NCBI GenBank assembly: GCA_004212735.1
Contig: SHBD01000008.1
Span: forward strand, 1 to 64,000
Reading direction: 5' to 3'
Length of the DNA stretch: 64,000 bases
Source: SAR116 cluster bacterium
Lineage (GTDB): Bacteria; Pseudomonadota; Alphaproteobacteria; Puniceispirillales; Puniceispirillaceae
In this document: positions 1 to 8,258 of the stretch, piece after piece
Layout: each line of letters starts with the position of its first letter
How positions within the stretch are numbered: the stretch's first letter is position 1
Translations under genes and position numbers: made by a program
The notes under the pieces: model-generated
Database searches by the model: none
What the model saw: only the letters and a program-made list of their open reading frames with translations
Told to the model about the DNA's origin: nothing

Positions 1-119
1 TAGTGCTTGCAGATCTTGAGGCACGGGCAGAAACGCTGGCGCGTGATGTCCTCAGAATTGGTGAGGAAATTCAGCAGTTAGGTAATCAGATCACACGCCT
101 TAGGCAATCAGACTGGTGA
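1..119 (+). CDS. 3' end of an unidentified gene (partial)
   Basis: An open frame enters from the left edge and ends with TGA at 117-119. The visible 38 residues begin around LADLEARAETLARD and end QSDW. They are rich in Leu, Glu, Arg and Gln with heptad-like spacing, so the C-terminus is probably a coiled coil. The family cannot be named from this fragment; the rest of the gene lies outside the window. Confidence 0.55.
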   Translation, partial: VLADLEARAETLARDVLRIGEEIQQLGNQITRLRQSDW

Positions 120-376
120 TATGATAGCCTCCGCAACCCGTTAATACAGGCTCATTTTTGTATTGATAATGGTTGGACCGGCTCTTTACCTTGAGCTTTG
201 ACGTTTTGATGTTGTGACGTTTTGAGCCATAATCTCGTTGTGGGCGGCGGCGGTCACGCTTTGCAGCGAGGGTAATCCAGCGATGTCGAAAATTTTGCCC
301 GCTCCAGCTGGTGTGGGGCGACCACTGCCCCAGACAAATCATATTATCGCAAGAGGGATTGAGCTGCGTGTTTTGG
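120..376. other. Convergent intergenic region, no supported gene
   Basis: The stretch lies between the partial plus-strand gene and the SOUL gene, which reads toward it on the minus strand. The only structure noticed is a direct repeat TGACGTTTTGA at 199-209 and 215-225. An Arg/Lys-rich minus-strand reading frame crosses it but resembles no family. No hairpin followed by a T-run was found. Confidence 0.4.
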
Positions 377-982
377 CTACAAAGTATATTTTTGCTGCCA
401 CTTAATTCTATACATCGCCTCATTGCGACGCAGGAAGGGTGGGGTGAAAGGACCATTATAGGTCGCCCGGATCGCCGGCCCCAGGGGCGTCAGCCCGCTG
501 GCATGCAACTCATCAAGAAGCCTCTTCCTATGGGTTTCAAAATTGCGGTCATTCGCCCGGCCTGAATAACGGATTACGGCAAAATGGCCGGACGCCAGCG
601 CGCGGATCGTGATTGCTGGATCAGTTGGCTCAGGGGCTGTCTTCAGAGTAAAGAACGCAGGCAAAAAGAACTGCATGACCGTCTGATCATCGGCTCTTGT
701 TTGGGTCACCGGCGTTGTCATCTCAATCTTTGTGGATTGCGTAACGGGCGTTGTCATTTCAACCGCCCGCGCGGTCTTGTTGTTGCCGGAAATATAGCCA
801 AATAGCGTGCGAAATCCGCTGTTCTCACCGCTGTAGGCTACCTCCGCGACAACCCGCTCAGGATAGTGACGCACCTCGAAGCCCTCAGCGCGAAACACCA
901 CCTCATATGATGAACCCTCATAGGCCATGGCGGTGGTGCAAAAAAAAACCGAAAGTGCGGCAGTAAATATCCGTAGGGTCAT
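377..982 (-). CDS. SOUL-family heme-binding protein, exported
   Basis: 201 aa. An N-terminal signal peptide (about residues 1-20, cleavage likely after TAMA) is followed by one SOUL domain to the C-terminus. Typical family features are YEVVFRAEGFEVRHYP near the start of the domain and the doubled EMTTPV motif around residues 75-92. SOUL proteins bind heme or related tetrapyrroles; bacterial members with a signal peptide probably act in the periplasm. Bound ligand and physiological role are inferred from the family only. The gene stands alone, facing the partial gene at the left edge; a 17-bp tandem repeat lies just upstream. The family assignment is firm, the function is not. Confidence 0.88.
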   Translation of the reverse strand: MTLRIFTAALSVFFCTTAMAYEGSSYEVVFRAEGFEVRHYPERVVAEVAYSGENSGFRTLFGYISGNNKTARAVEMTTPVTQSTKIEMTTPVTQTRADDQTVMQFFLPAFFTLKTAPEPTDPAITIRALASGHFAVIRYSGRANDRNFETHRKRLLDELHASGLTPLGPAIRATYNGPFTPPFLRRNEAMYRIKWQQKYTL

Positions 983-1004
983 CCGACCAGTCTATTAAGC
1001 ACCT

Positions 1005-1038
1005 CTTACCTGTCAAGAAGACTTACCCGTCAAGAAGA
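1005..1038. repeat. 17-bp tandem duplication upstream of the SOUL gene
   Basis: CTTACCTGTCAAGAAGA at 1005-1021 is followed directly by CTTACCCGTCAAGAAGA at 1022-1038, a perfect tandem copy apart from one T/C difference. It lies 22 bp upstream of the SOUL gene start and could affect its promoter or be a chance slippage product. Confidence 0.6.
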
Positions 1039-1071
1039 CCGGGATGCGCATCAGGCCAACCCTCGCAGCGA

Positions 1072-1311
1072 TCAGCGGATTTTATCTTTGATCATCAACC
1101 ACCGATTGCTCAGATTGACATCGGCAGTTTTTGAAAATCGCATGGAAACGCCTGTTCTACTGAGCGTCACCTCGTTCCCGTGTCGTTTACATTTCAAAAC
1201 AAAATGGTCGATGCCGTTCCACAACTTCTTTGCTATTACCTCATAGGGTTCACCGGAAGATCTGTCGTACAACAGCTCCTGAGGCCCCTCTATATTGTTT
1301 TCACGTTTCAT
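1072..1311 (-). CDS. Small hypothetical protein
   Basis: About 79 aa if translation starts at the ATG of MKRENN (GAGGG upstream at a suitable distance); a TTG five codons earlier is the alternative. The product is basic, with a short central stretch (NGIDHFVLKCKRHG) that looks like beta-strands, and no signal peptide or membrane segment. No family is recognised. It is on the same strand as the SOUL gene but separated by the tandem repeat, so co-transcription is uncertain. It is accepted mainly because it fills a gap without a competing frame. Confidence 0.4.
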   Translation of the reverse strand: MKRENNIEGPQELLYDRSSGEPYEVIAKKLWNGIDHFVLKCKRHGNEVTLSRTGVSMRFSKTADVNLSNRWLMIKDKIR

Positions 1312-1567
1312 GCCCATCGCCCTCAAACAAAACTCAGGCTGACTGCATCATCATTTGGTAAAAAAACACCGACACAATCACGATTGGCCTTTTTTTATAG
1401 TGGGCTGGTCACCGACCACTATTGCAACGCTGGGCTGCGTTTCTTCAAAAATCAAGAACTTTGCTTCCCATTTTGGGTGTCCAACAACGTCGAGCGCAGG
1501 GTGATCATTTTGTTGGGCATCGCTCAACCCCAATCTGCGCAATTCTTTCTGTTCGGGTAAGACCCGT

Positions 1568-2056
1568 CTAGTCAGTTCGCGCGTGTGTTGTATCAATTTT
1601 TTGCCGCAGCTGGGCAAGACGCTGTTTGATATCCTCGCCAATCTCGGGAGACTGCGTCTCAGAAAGGGCATTTTCCAAAGCGACGGAAATGCGCTCCAGC
1701 TCTCTGGACAATTCATTGCTTTGTTCATTCGAAGCAATCAGTCGCAATTGTGTCTTTCGGATCAGCGCAGCAACCACAATATCCTTGCGACGAATTTCAT
1801 CAAAATAGCTTTTCGGAATCTTCCTCGCGGTTACACCACCAGCGCCGGCAACCACTGAGACGCTGCGCGTTGTTTGCAACAACAGTGATGTCTCTCCGAA
1901 AATTTCATCTTTACCAAGGCGACTCAACTTCAATCCATCACCGGTCAGGATGTCCACGGTGCCCTCCATGATTAAATAGGCTTCAAAACCCTTGTCCCCA
2001 ACCTCGTAAACAGTCTCACTGCTGTCCCAGATTACAACATCACCCTTTTCCAACAT
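1568..2056 (-). CDS. Cyclic nucleotide-binding-domain protein (Crp-type sensor domain)
   Basis: About 162 aa from the ATG of MLEKGDVV. The N-terminal half is a cNMP-binding beta-roll: YEVGDKGFEAYLIMEG near residues 16-31 and the LGKDEIFGETSLL phosphate-binding-cassette region near residues 45-57. A C-terminal helical tail rich in Glu, Gln and Arg follows. No DNA-binding helix-turn-helix is visible, so it is not a complete Crp/Fnr regulator. The cassette lacks the RxA signature of true cAMP binders (TTRSVSV instead), so the ligand is unknown. The frame stays open to 2209, but that extra segment is Trp/Cys-rich and unlike the family. It is divergent from a second single-domain cNMP protein at 2292, suggesting a related pair. 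Confidence 0.72.
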   Translation of the reverse strand: MLEKGDVVIWDSSETVYEVGDKGFEAYLIMEGTVDILTGDGLKLSRLGKDEIFGETSLLLQTTRSVSVVAGAGGVTARKIPKSYFDEIRRKDIVVAALIRKTQLRLIASNEQSNELSRELERISVALENALSETQSPEIGEDIKQRLAQLRQKIDTTHARTD

Positions 2057-2291
2057 GGCGTGCCCCAAAATCCCAATAACCCAACGTTGGCAGATGCTAA
2101 ACCACATGCGGTGGAACTTCCAGTGTGAACGGCAGCACTGCAACCTATCGAGGAGGGCCTGGGGCGAATTGTGACGGAAATCTGGATCAATATTGTACTC
2201 ATCATGCACATCGCTCTTCTAAAATAATGTTAAAGTCCCCATTTATAGAGAGTCGTTAGGAGACAATTCGTCACAAAAAGGCGCCCGCAAA

Positions 2292-2705
2292 ATGAGTATA
2301 AAATCTGTCAAACAAATTCCGCATCGCACCTATAACGCCGGCGAGATCATCTATTCAGTGGATGAGCAGAGCCGGAATGTATTTTTAATCCACAGTGGCC
2401 AAGTGGCGATTGAGACGCGGCTGGGGTTGGATGTCGGCGTATTGAATGAGGGTGAAATTTTTGGCGAGGTTGGCCACATCACGTCAAAACCCCGCACCGT
2501 CACCGCACGTGCCAAGACCAAATGTATTGTCAAAGTGATCGACGAAGACACATTAAAGGCCAAGATGAATGGGGCAGATCCAATTTGCCTTGCAATCATT
2601 CGCGGCCTGTCAATGCGTATCAGCGACGCCAATGCCAAAGCCGAGCAATATTGGAAAGAGCTAAGCCTCTATAAAGCTCTGGAGGTTGACGGGACCGACG
2701 ACTAG
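2292..2705 (+). CDS. Single-domain cyclic nucleotide-binding-like protein
   Basis: 137 aa, almost entirely one cNMP-binding beta-roll: YNAGEIIYSVDEQSRNVFLIHSGQV at residues 14-38, then LNEGEIFGEVGHI and KPRTVTARAKT, the cassette with an R-T-V-T-A arrangement. A short helical C-terminus follows with no DNA-binding domain. Such stand-alone domains bind a nucleotide or act as protein-interaction modules. It is divergent from the related protein ending at 1568 and overlaps the start of the downstream hydrolase by 20 bp, so it is probably co-transcribed and translationally coupled with it. Fold assignment is confident, function unknown. Confidence 0.8.
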   Translation: MSIKSVKQIPHRTYNAGEIIYSVDEQSRNVFLIHSGQVAIETRLGLDVGVLNEGEIFGEVGHITSKPRTVTARAKTKCIVKVIDEDTLKAKMNGADPICLAIIRGLSMRISDANAKAEQYWKELSLYKALEVDGTDD

Positions 2706-3780
2706 CTGTACCGCAAAGTTCGACACCAACTGTGACAGCTGTCTGGAGGATGGACAAATCACCTTTGTTCGTAACGACGCCGAAGACCTGATTCCAGCCT
2801 TTGACGGTGAGGCCTTTCCATGGAAAGGCGGCGACCTCCAGACAATGCGTCATTTCATCTGCCGTGACGCACCGTCAGCTCCGCTTGCAGAGCCGATATT
2901 GCTAGATCTACCCGATGGCGATCGCCTTCTTGCCATGTGCCATCTGCCCAATGGACAGCCACGCGGATGCCTGATTGCTGTCCATGGTCTGAATGGGTGT
3001 ATGGATGCACCCCATATTCTGTGGCTCGTTCCAGCGGCGCTCGCTGCTGGGTTTGCCCTGCTACGAGTCAACATGCGTGGCGCAGGGTCCGCCCGTACGC
3101 TGGCCCGAAAAACCTACAACGCGGGAGCCGGTGCTGATTTAATCCCCTTCGTCGACTGGGCAAAACGGCGTTTTGGCGCATTGCCGCTCTTTATGATGGG
3201 CCATTCACTTGGTGGGACAACGGCGCTGAACATGGCGCTGGACCATCCTTTCGTGGCATCCCAGCTTGCCGGCATTGTGACAGTGGGTGCGCCGATCGAC
3301 ATGGCGGCAACCGCCAAAAAATTCCACCTCCCCCGTAACCGGTTATATGTCCGCTACATGCTGGCTGGCATGAAACAGATAGTCACGACCACCCCAGAGC
3401 TTGAACAGCGCTATATCGATGCTGCGTTGCGGGCCACCAATGTCTATATCTTCGACGATCAGGTGACAGCGCATTTGGCTGGCCATGGAGATGCCACCAG
3501 CTATTACGCGGCATCAAGTGTTCATAATCGGCTGTCGCAGCTAAACATTCCCGCCATGGTTATCCAATCGACAAATGACCCCTGGGTTCCCGTTGAACCA
3601 TGCCTTGCGCAGCCGCGTGAGGCGGGCCTACCCTCCATCGTCGTAACCAAGGGCGGGGGTCATGTCGGCTTCCATGATCGCAAGGGCAGCTGGTACATCC
3701 GGGCGACACTTGTCTGGATTGCCGCACAGCTTGGGAAAATTCAGCCCTCTTACAGTGGCGCCGCCGCTGATACGACATAG
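2686..3780 (+). CDS. Alpha/beta hydrolase of the YheT (COG0429) type
   Basis: 364 aa from a TTG preceded by GGAGG; the SD is unusually close, so an ATG at 2845 is an alternative start. The C-terminal two thirds is an alpha/beta hydrolase: oxyanion region VHGLNG near residue 98, NMRGAG, nucleophile elbow GHSLGG with Ser near residue 174, Asp in STNDPWVP near 295, and His in GGGHVGF near 324. The NMRG and GGGHVGF motifs match the YheT/EMB8 group of esterases with unknown natural substrates. It follows the cNMP-domain gene with a 20-bp overlap. Its 3' end overlaps the opposing GST-like gene by 31 bp. Confidence 0.85.
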   Translation: MTGPTTSCTAKFDTNCDSCLEDGQITFVRNDAEDLIPAFDGEAFPWKGGDLQTMRHFICRDAPSAPLAEPILLDLPDGDRLLAMCHLPNGQPRGCLIAVHGLNGCMDAPHILWLVPAALAAGFALLRVNMRGAGSARTLARKTYNAGAGADLIPFVDWAKRRFGALPLFMMGHSLGGTTALNMALDHPFVASQLAGIVTVGAPIDMAATAKKFHLPRNRLYVRYMLAGMKQIVTTTPELEQRYIDAALRATNVYIFDDQVTAHLAGHGDATSYYAASSVHNRLSQLNIPAMVIQSTNDPWVPVEPCLAQPREAGLPSIVVTKGGGHVGFHDRKGSWYIRATLVWIAAQLGKIQPSYSGAAADTT

Positions 3781-4682
3781 CCAGCGATAGGAAAATGTAC
3801 CGCAACCGCGCCGGTTTCAGGACTCGTGTGATCAATCGATATGCGCGTATCATCCAGATAGCGCAACCTGCCGTACACATCCGGGTCCGCTGTCTGCCCG
3901 CGCTGCCGCAGCATGATCTGTTGGCCAAGCTGAAGACCCGCATCAAAGCCCGCAACAATCCCTGTTGGCGTCGCCGGTTCATGCGCATTGGCGTGCGCCA
4001 GCGCCGCCTCCGCCGTCATCTCGGTGGTGTTGCCATTGCCCCTGCCAACAAGCATCTCCTCAAGCGCACAAATATGGGAAAACGGTGCTAGAAGGGCAGC
4101 ACCTCCATCCCACCGCCCCCGCAAAAACCAGGCAATATAGGCAATCGCAGCATCGGCATAGGAGAGCTTGCTGCCAATCGCAAAGCCAGTCGCGGACAGC
4201 ATGTCGTCAGTCCAGGCCAGATGCGCTTGAAGCTGTAGAATGACCGCAGGCAAAGCAACTTTCATCCCAGCCTCTGTCCAATCCGGTTCGAAATAGAGTG
4301 CCCCTCGGTCAGCAATGAATTCTGGCGGAGCAGTTCCAATTGCCGATGTGATGACAATGCGAACTGCGAGGTCAAACATCGCCGTTTCAGCCCATCCGGC
4401 CAATGCCATTGCCTGCCCAACACAGCCATCCGGAAACAGGGTGTTGGCGTGGCCAGCCGAAGCAATGGCACGAATGATATTCTGGCTGTCACAATGAATA
4501 TCGGCACCAATCTGTAACACCGGCACACGCCGGTAGTTTGCCGTCAATGGCATGAGCAGCGGCTTTGGAGGTAAACGTGGGATTTCCACAGAATGCCAAT
4601 CAGCCAAGGCGATGCCCAAAGCAAAGCGGATCTTCTGGGCGACAGGTGATTGCGGGTAATGATGCAGAATGAGGTCAGACAT
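3750..4682 (-). CDS. Glutathione S-transferase-like protein
   Basis: 310 aa. Residues 1-80 form a thioredoxin-like GST N-domain (LILHHYPQSPVAQKIRFALG, then VPVLQIG with the cis-Pro, and the DSQNIIRAI glutathione-gamma-Glu site). An all-helical C-domain follows to about residue 205. A further roughly 100 residues, more than in a usual 200-220 aa GST, continue to the end and are unassigned. Many such alphaproteobacterial proteins have no known substrate. The 3' end overlaps the convergent hydrolase gene by 31 bp. The start ATG fits the family. Confidence 0.82.
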   Translation of the reverse strand: MSDLILHHYPQSPVAQKIRFALGIALADWHSVEIPRLPPKPLLMPLTANYRRVPVLQIGADIHCDSQNIIRAIASAGHANTLFPDGCVGQAMALAGWAETAMFDLAVRIVITSAIGTAPPEFIADRGALYFEPDWTEAGMKVALPAVILQLQAHLAWTDDMLSATGFAIGSKLSYADAAIAYIAWFLRGRWDGGAALLAPFSHICALEEMLVGRGNGNTTEMTAEAALAHANAHEPATPTGIVAGFDAGLQLGQQIMLRQRGQTADPDVYGRLRYLDDTRISIDHTSPETGAVAVHFPIAGYVVSAAAPL

Positions 4683-4798
4683 AAGGCGATCGCCATTTCT
4701 TGGTCATTTAATCACTGAACATAAGCGACCGACAGCATGCCGGAAAGACAGCAGAAAGACCAGCCATCTGTCAGACTCAATCTGTCTGATACCACTGG

Positions 4799-5287
4799 CT
4801 ATGGCTGATCCAAATTCCGTTGACCGGGCAGATTGGACCAGCCAAAGGCATGAGACGATGGGCCATCACTGCGCAACCGGGCCAGTCGATCCAGTGCCTC
4901 GGCAAGTGTGGGTAAAACACCGGCCGGCACCCACCACAAGACAAAATAGGGCTGATCAAGCGGGACAAACCATTCGGCACGCCGTTTCATGAACTGGCGA
5001 TGCACCGTATTCCAGACATAATGCTCCAAATCGGCGCTCGTCTGCCAAACCGAAAGATTGACAATCTCACGTGGGTTTTCAGAATATTTGACACCGGTCG
5101 CGTTACCAGCCTCATCCTGCAACCGCCAGACAAAACCTGGACTGCGATCTGCAATGCGATTCACCTTATCAAGCGCCTTCATGAAGCCAGCCATTGTCGG
5201 CGTGTCCAGATCATCTACAGCCAGACCGATATTCAACTCCGCCAAATAATGCCCATCGGGTTGACATGCGTAGATATCATCACTCAC
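4799..5287 (-). CDS. DUF3291 family protein
   Basis: About 162 aa from a GTG preceded by GAAGG; the frame extends upstream to a TTG at 5347, but that part is hydrophobic and not family-like. The core HYLAELNIG...MAGFMKALDKVN...SPGFVWRLQDE...LSVWQTSADLEHYVW...WFVP...VLWWVPAG is the DUF3291 domain, a dimeric alpha/beta ferredoxin-like fold related to antibiotic-biosynthesis monooxygenases. No biochemical role is established. The gene stands alone between the GST-like and DUF3422 genes on the same strand. Confidence 0.82.
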   Translation of the reverse strand: MSDDIYACQPDGHYLAELNIGLAVDDLDTPTMAGFMKALDKVNRIADRSPGFVWRLQDEAGNATGVKYSENPREIVNLSVWQTSADLEHYVWNTVHRQFMKRRAEWFVPLDQPYFVLWWVPAGVLPTLAEALDRLARLRSDGPSSHAFGWSNLPGQRNLDQP

Positions 5288-5410
5288 CGCTACAGTGCCT
5301 TCGGCAAAGCTTGTCAGGAAGCACCAAACATAAGACCAAAATACCAATGCGGATAATCACATATGCGTGATATCAGATATGTTATCAGTGTGGCCTGTCT
5401 AACCGCCGTT

Positions 5411-6703
5411 TTACTCTGCGCTGTCCAGCCTGACCCTGACCGCACGGACGGCGAGCCACACGAGAAAGGCGATCACCGGAACAAAGGCCGCTTTGACGAC
5501 GATCAGATCAAATCCCCAGCTCTCTAGTGGCAGGGGCCTTGCCAAATAGCCGACAAGTCCCACCCCGTAATAGGTAACGGCAGCAATCGACAGCCGTTCA
5601 ACAGTCTGTTGCAGATGCAACTGCGCCTTGGCGCGGCTGTTCATTGACGTCAAAAGATCCCGGTTCTGGCGCTGGATGATCATCTCTGTCTGCGTCTGTA
5701 ATAGATCACCAGCCCGGGTTATACGCGCTGATAATTGCGCCAACCGCTCAGAAAAGGCATGACAGCTATCAAGAGCGGGAGTCATGCGCCGGTTCAAAAA
5801 CCCCCTGACACCCTGAAAGCCAATGAGGCGGGTCAGCCTCAGCCCAGAAATCCTGTCGGCCATGATGCTCTCATAGGCTTTGGTCGCGGCCATCCGGTAG
5901 GACGTCTTGGAATATATTTCTTCCAAATCAGCGGCCTGCGCTGTCAAGGTAGACAATAAATTTTCCACCTTGCCATCGGGCAATTTGATTTCCTCAGCCA
6001 ACTCGTTGGTCAATTTGCCGACAGCATCCTCAATCTCGCCAAGCCGTTTGCCGTTGTCGCGCACCGCAGCAAATCCAAGCAGCGCCAGCAACCGGTAGGT
6101 TTCAAGTTCAACGACACGCTGGACGGCGCGGCCCATTCGTTTTGCCGAGATATCACTGTTAAACAATGCTATGCGGGAAAAACCCGCAGAATCAATATCG
6201 AAGGCAAAATGCAGCTGGCCAGCACCATCACTGAAGTGGTTAGCAGCAACAGCACGGCTGTCAAGCGTGGCCAGCATCTTGGCATCATTGACTGCCCGCG
6301 GTGGCTTTGCCCCCACCTCCAGCCAGATAGCCTGAAACAGGGTCGCGGGCGCGGCCTTCGCCCACTCGAGCGGCAAACCGACGGCCTCTGGATCAAAGGC
6401 TTCGGGCAACAGACCGGATCTGATCACCCGCCCTTTCTGGATGAAAGATAGTGAGAGAAATTCGGTGTGACGCTCAAATCGAAACGCATAACTGTCAAAT
6501 TCCACCCGAGCGAATTTGCTTTCCGGGGCGATCGGCACCGACTCCTCCGCTTGGAGAAATGCGTTCACATAATCAAGAAAACTGGCGGCGTCATGATCAA
6601 TCAGAAACACAAAGCGAATAAACCGCCCTGCGCCATCAAAATCGTGAAATGCACGGGCATGCAATTCATCAGACAAAATGCGCCGTAAATTTGGCTGGGT
6701 CAT
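5411..6703 (-). CDS. DUF3422 family membrane-anchored protein
   Basis: 430 aa from an ATG with GAGGAA six bases upstream. The N-terminus LRRILSDELHARAF is the hallmark of DUF3422. The middle is a long helical region (EIEDAVGKLTNELAEEI, then LAQLSARITRAGDLLQTQTEMI) predicted to be coiled coil. Two hydrophobic segments near the C-terminus (TYYGVGLVGYLA and VVKAAFVPVIAFLVWLAV) anchor it in the inner membrane. The domain is widespread in Alpha- and Betaproteobacteria and its function is unknown. The overall architecture resembles CorA-like proteins with terminal membrane helices, which is inference only. Confidence 0.85.
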   Translation of the reverse strand: MTQPNLRRILSDELHARAFHDFDGAGRFIRFVFLIDHDAASFLDYVNAFLQAEESVPIAPESKFARVEFDSYAFRFERHTEFLSLSFIQKGRVIRSGLLPEAFDPEAVGLPLEWAKAAPATLFQAIWLEVGAKPPRAVNDAKMLATLDSRAVAANHFSDGAGQLHFAFDIDSAGFSRIALFNSDISAKRMGRAVQRVVELETYRLLALLGFAAVRDNGKRLGEIEDAVGKLTNELAEEIKLPDGKVENLLSTLTAQAADLEEIYSKTSYRMAATKAYESIMADRISGLRLTRLIGFQGVRGFLNRRMTPALDSCHAFSERLAQLSARITRAGDLLQTQTEMIIQRQNRDLLTSMNSRAKAQLHLQQTVERLSIAAVTYYGVGLVGYLARPLPLESWGFDLIVVKAAFVPVIAFLVWLAVRAVRVRLDSAE

Positions 6704-6792
6704 GATTTCCTCACACACAAGCGTGCCATCCAGATGTTTGGATTACCGCGCCCCGTAAGCCTAGCACGACGAACTGCAACAAAACCAGCCAC

Positions 6793-7416
6793 CTAGCTGT
6801 TCAGCTGCTTTTCGATGGCGGCAATCAGCTTGCGCGAATTCGGCCGCGTTGTTGAGCCAAACCAGTCAACGAGGTTGCCATCGGCATCGATCAGATGCTT
6901 AAAAAAATTCCAGCGTGGCATTTTCAACCGACCCTGTGTGGCCACCCATTTATAATAGGGATGCGCACCATCACCCCTGACGCGCACCTTGTCAGTCATC
7001 GGGAAATCAATGTCAAAATTAACTGTGCAGAATTGCTTGATCTCGACTGCCGTTCCCGGTTCCTGACCGCCGAAATCATCGCTTGGAACGCCAAGCACAA
7101 CCAGCCCACGATCGCGATAGGTCTCCCATAACGTCTGAAGCGCGGCATATTGGCCAGTGAAACCGCATTGAGACGCGGTGTTAACCAGCAACACTGTTTT
7201 GCCTCGAAAGTCGGAAAGCGGCAAAGGGCCCCCTTCAATACTCTCAAAAGTAAAGCCATGCGCGCCAGTGGGCGATGCCACCACGGCGTTGGTATTCAAC
7301 AGCAATACAGCCTCCATCAGCATAACAACACCCAAGACAAACCGTCTTGTCCGGTTAGCAGGTTTTCGCTCCGATGAGCAGGGTGCGGCACTTTGCGGCT
7401 TCTGCAAGGAAAACAT
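6793..7416 (-). CDS. Glutathione peroxidase family, exported or membrane-anchored
   Basis: 207 aa from the third of three consecutive ATGs, six bases after GGAGAGG. A basic N-terminus and one hydrophobic segment (FVLGVVMLMEAVLLL) indicate export or membrane anchoring. The peroxidase domain follows: VNTASQCGFTGQY with the peroxidatic Cys, LGVPSDDFGGQEPG with the conserved Gln region (Asp-Asp replaces the more usual Cys-Asn), and PRWNFFKHLID with the conserved Trp-Asn. It reduces hydroperoxides, probably using thioredoxin or glutathione, on the periplasmic side if the signal is used. It is divergent from the Ala-rich protein gene at 7606. Confidence 0.88.
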   Translation of the reverse strand: MFSLQKPQSAAPCSSERKPANRTRRFVLGVVMLMEAVLLLNTNAVVASPTGAHGFTFESIEGGPLPLSDFRGKTVLLVNTASQCGFTGQYAALQTLWETYRDRGLVVLGVPSDDFGGQEPGTAVEIKQFCTVNFDIDFPMTDKVRVRGDGAHPYYKWVATQGRLKMPRWNFFKHLIDADGNLVDWFGSTTRPNSRKLIAAIEKQLNS

Positions 7417-7605
7417 CATCATCCTCTCCAATTTCATCATCGGGTTTTTGGATTGTTCTGTAGATAGGTGATGTCAGCGTCAAATCAACGCCGCTTGACT
7501 CGCTTTGGCGTTAGTTGGTCAAACGGCTTTTGGGTTGGTTTCACCCATGAACGTCCGCATAATGCCCTCCCCTTCATTATTGTGAATTATTACGGGACAG
7601 GCCAG

Positions 7606-7962
7606 ATGGACAACAGCAGCACAACCAGCACAGACGCCGGAAACGAGGCTGAGGGAACCTTTGATAGCGTGCTTGATAAGGCGGGTGCGTTGTGGAATGA
7701 CACCACGGCCGCCACGGGAAAAGTAACACAATCAGTCAAAGGCAAGGTCGATGATGCGCTTGGTGACGGCAATCTTGGTGAGGCAGTCGATGATGTTGCC
7801 AACCGCCTTAGTGAGACTGCCAGCGCGCTTGGCGAGAAGGCCAGCACGCTTCGCACAGATTTGGGTGGTAAGGCTGGCAGCACGGCTGAGCAGGCCAAAG
7901 GGTTCTTCAGCGAAAATCTGGATCATCTAATCAATTTCACCAAGAGCTTGTTCGGCGGCTAA
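7606..7962 (+). CDS. Small Ala/Gly-rich helical protein, unknown function
   Basis: 118 aa from ATG 7606; the frame stays open further upstream, but those codons encode an unrelated Trp/Phe-rich stretch across the promoter region. The product is nearly all amphipathic helix with repeated spacing (VTQSVKGKVDDALGDG, RLSETASALGEKASTL, SGTAEQ-like turns) and no Cys. The composition recalls CsbD-like or phasin-like stress proteins, but no signature is clear enough to assign one. It is followed by a short ORF and a strong terminator, so it may be a highly expressed short transcript. Confidence 0.6.
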   Translation: MDNSSTTSTDAGNEAEGTFDSVLDKAGALWNDTTAATGKVTQSVKGKVDDALGDGNLGEAVDDVANRLSETASALGEKASTLRTDLGGKAGSTAEQAKGFFSENLDHLINFTKSLFGG

Positions 7963-8064
7963 GCGGAAAACAGCGCTATCCCGGATAGATCAGTCGCTTG
8001 CTAAGAAAAAAGGTGACAGGCCAAGTGTTACCACCTAAGGTTTTTTCCATTGTTCAAACAATCC

Positions 8065-8079
8065 AAAGGAGGTGATCTG
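8065..8079 (+). promoter_or_regulatory. Full-length anti-16S Shine-Dalgarno
   Basis: AAAGGAGGTGATC (8066-8078) is complementary to the entire 3' tail of bacterial 16S rRNA. It sits directly before ATG 8080, so the GGAGG core is spaced about 7 nt from the start. Few genes carry the full match. Confidence 0.6.
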
Positions 8080-8160
8080 ATGTCTAGTGAATTTCGGTTG
8101 AAAGCGCGTAACCAAGAGGTGACAACCAGACTGATGAGCAGCCTTGTCACGTCTGTCTGA
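8080..8160 (+). CDS. 26-residue small protein or leader peptide, novel
   Basis: ATG 8080 to TGA 8158-8160 encodes 26 residues starting MSSEFRLKAR and ending SSLVTSV. It is preceded by a perfect extended Shine-Dalgarno and followed 35 bp later by a strong intrinsic terminator, so it is the last element of the transcript that also carries the Ala-rich protein. The peptide is basic with a mildly amphipathic C-terminal half and has no signal peptide. No family is recognised. It may be a real microprotein, or the SD could serve another purpose. Confidence 0.5.
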   Translation: MSSEFRLKARNQEVTTRLMSSLVTSV

Positions 8161-8195
8161 CATCCATATTTTGGTTACTTGCTAACCATCACGTT

Positions 8196-8222
8196 AAAGG
8201 GAGGCCGAGGCCTCCCTTTTTC
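8196..8222 (+). terminator. Strong Rho-independent terminator
   Basis: A perfect 10-bp stem, AAAGGGAGGC (8196-8205) with its complement at 8210-8219, has a CGAG loop and ends in TTTTTC. It ends the transcript carrying the Ala-rich protein and the 26-codon ORF. The stem also begins with A, so it may work for transcripts from the opposing TPR gene. Confidence 0.85.
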
Positions 8223-8258
8223 GTTTCTTATCGCTTACGTCAGAGGAGAGATGTTCGC

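Noticed and set aside
100-456. Arg/Lys-rich 118-residue minus-strand reading frame at the left edge
   Set aside because: It overlaps the end of the partial gene and the 3' part of the SOUL gene, has no recognisable domain, good start or plausible composition.
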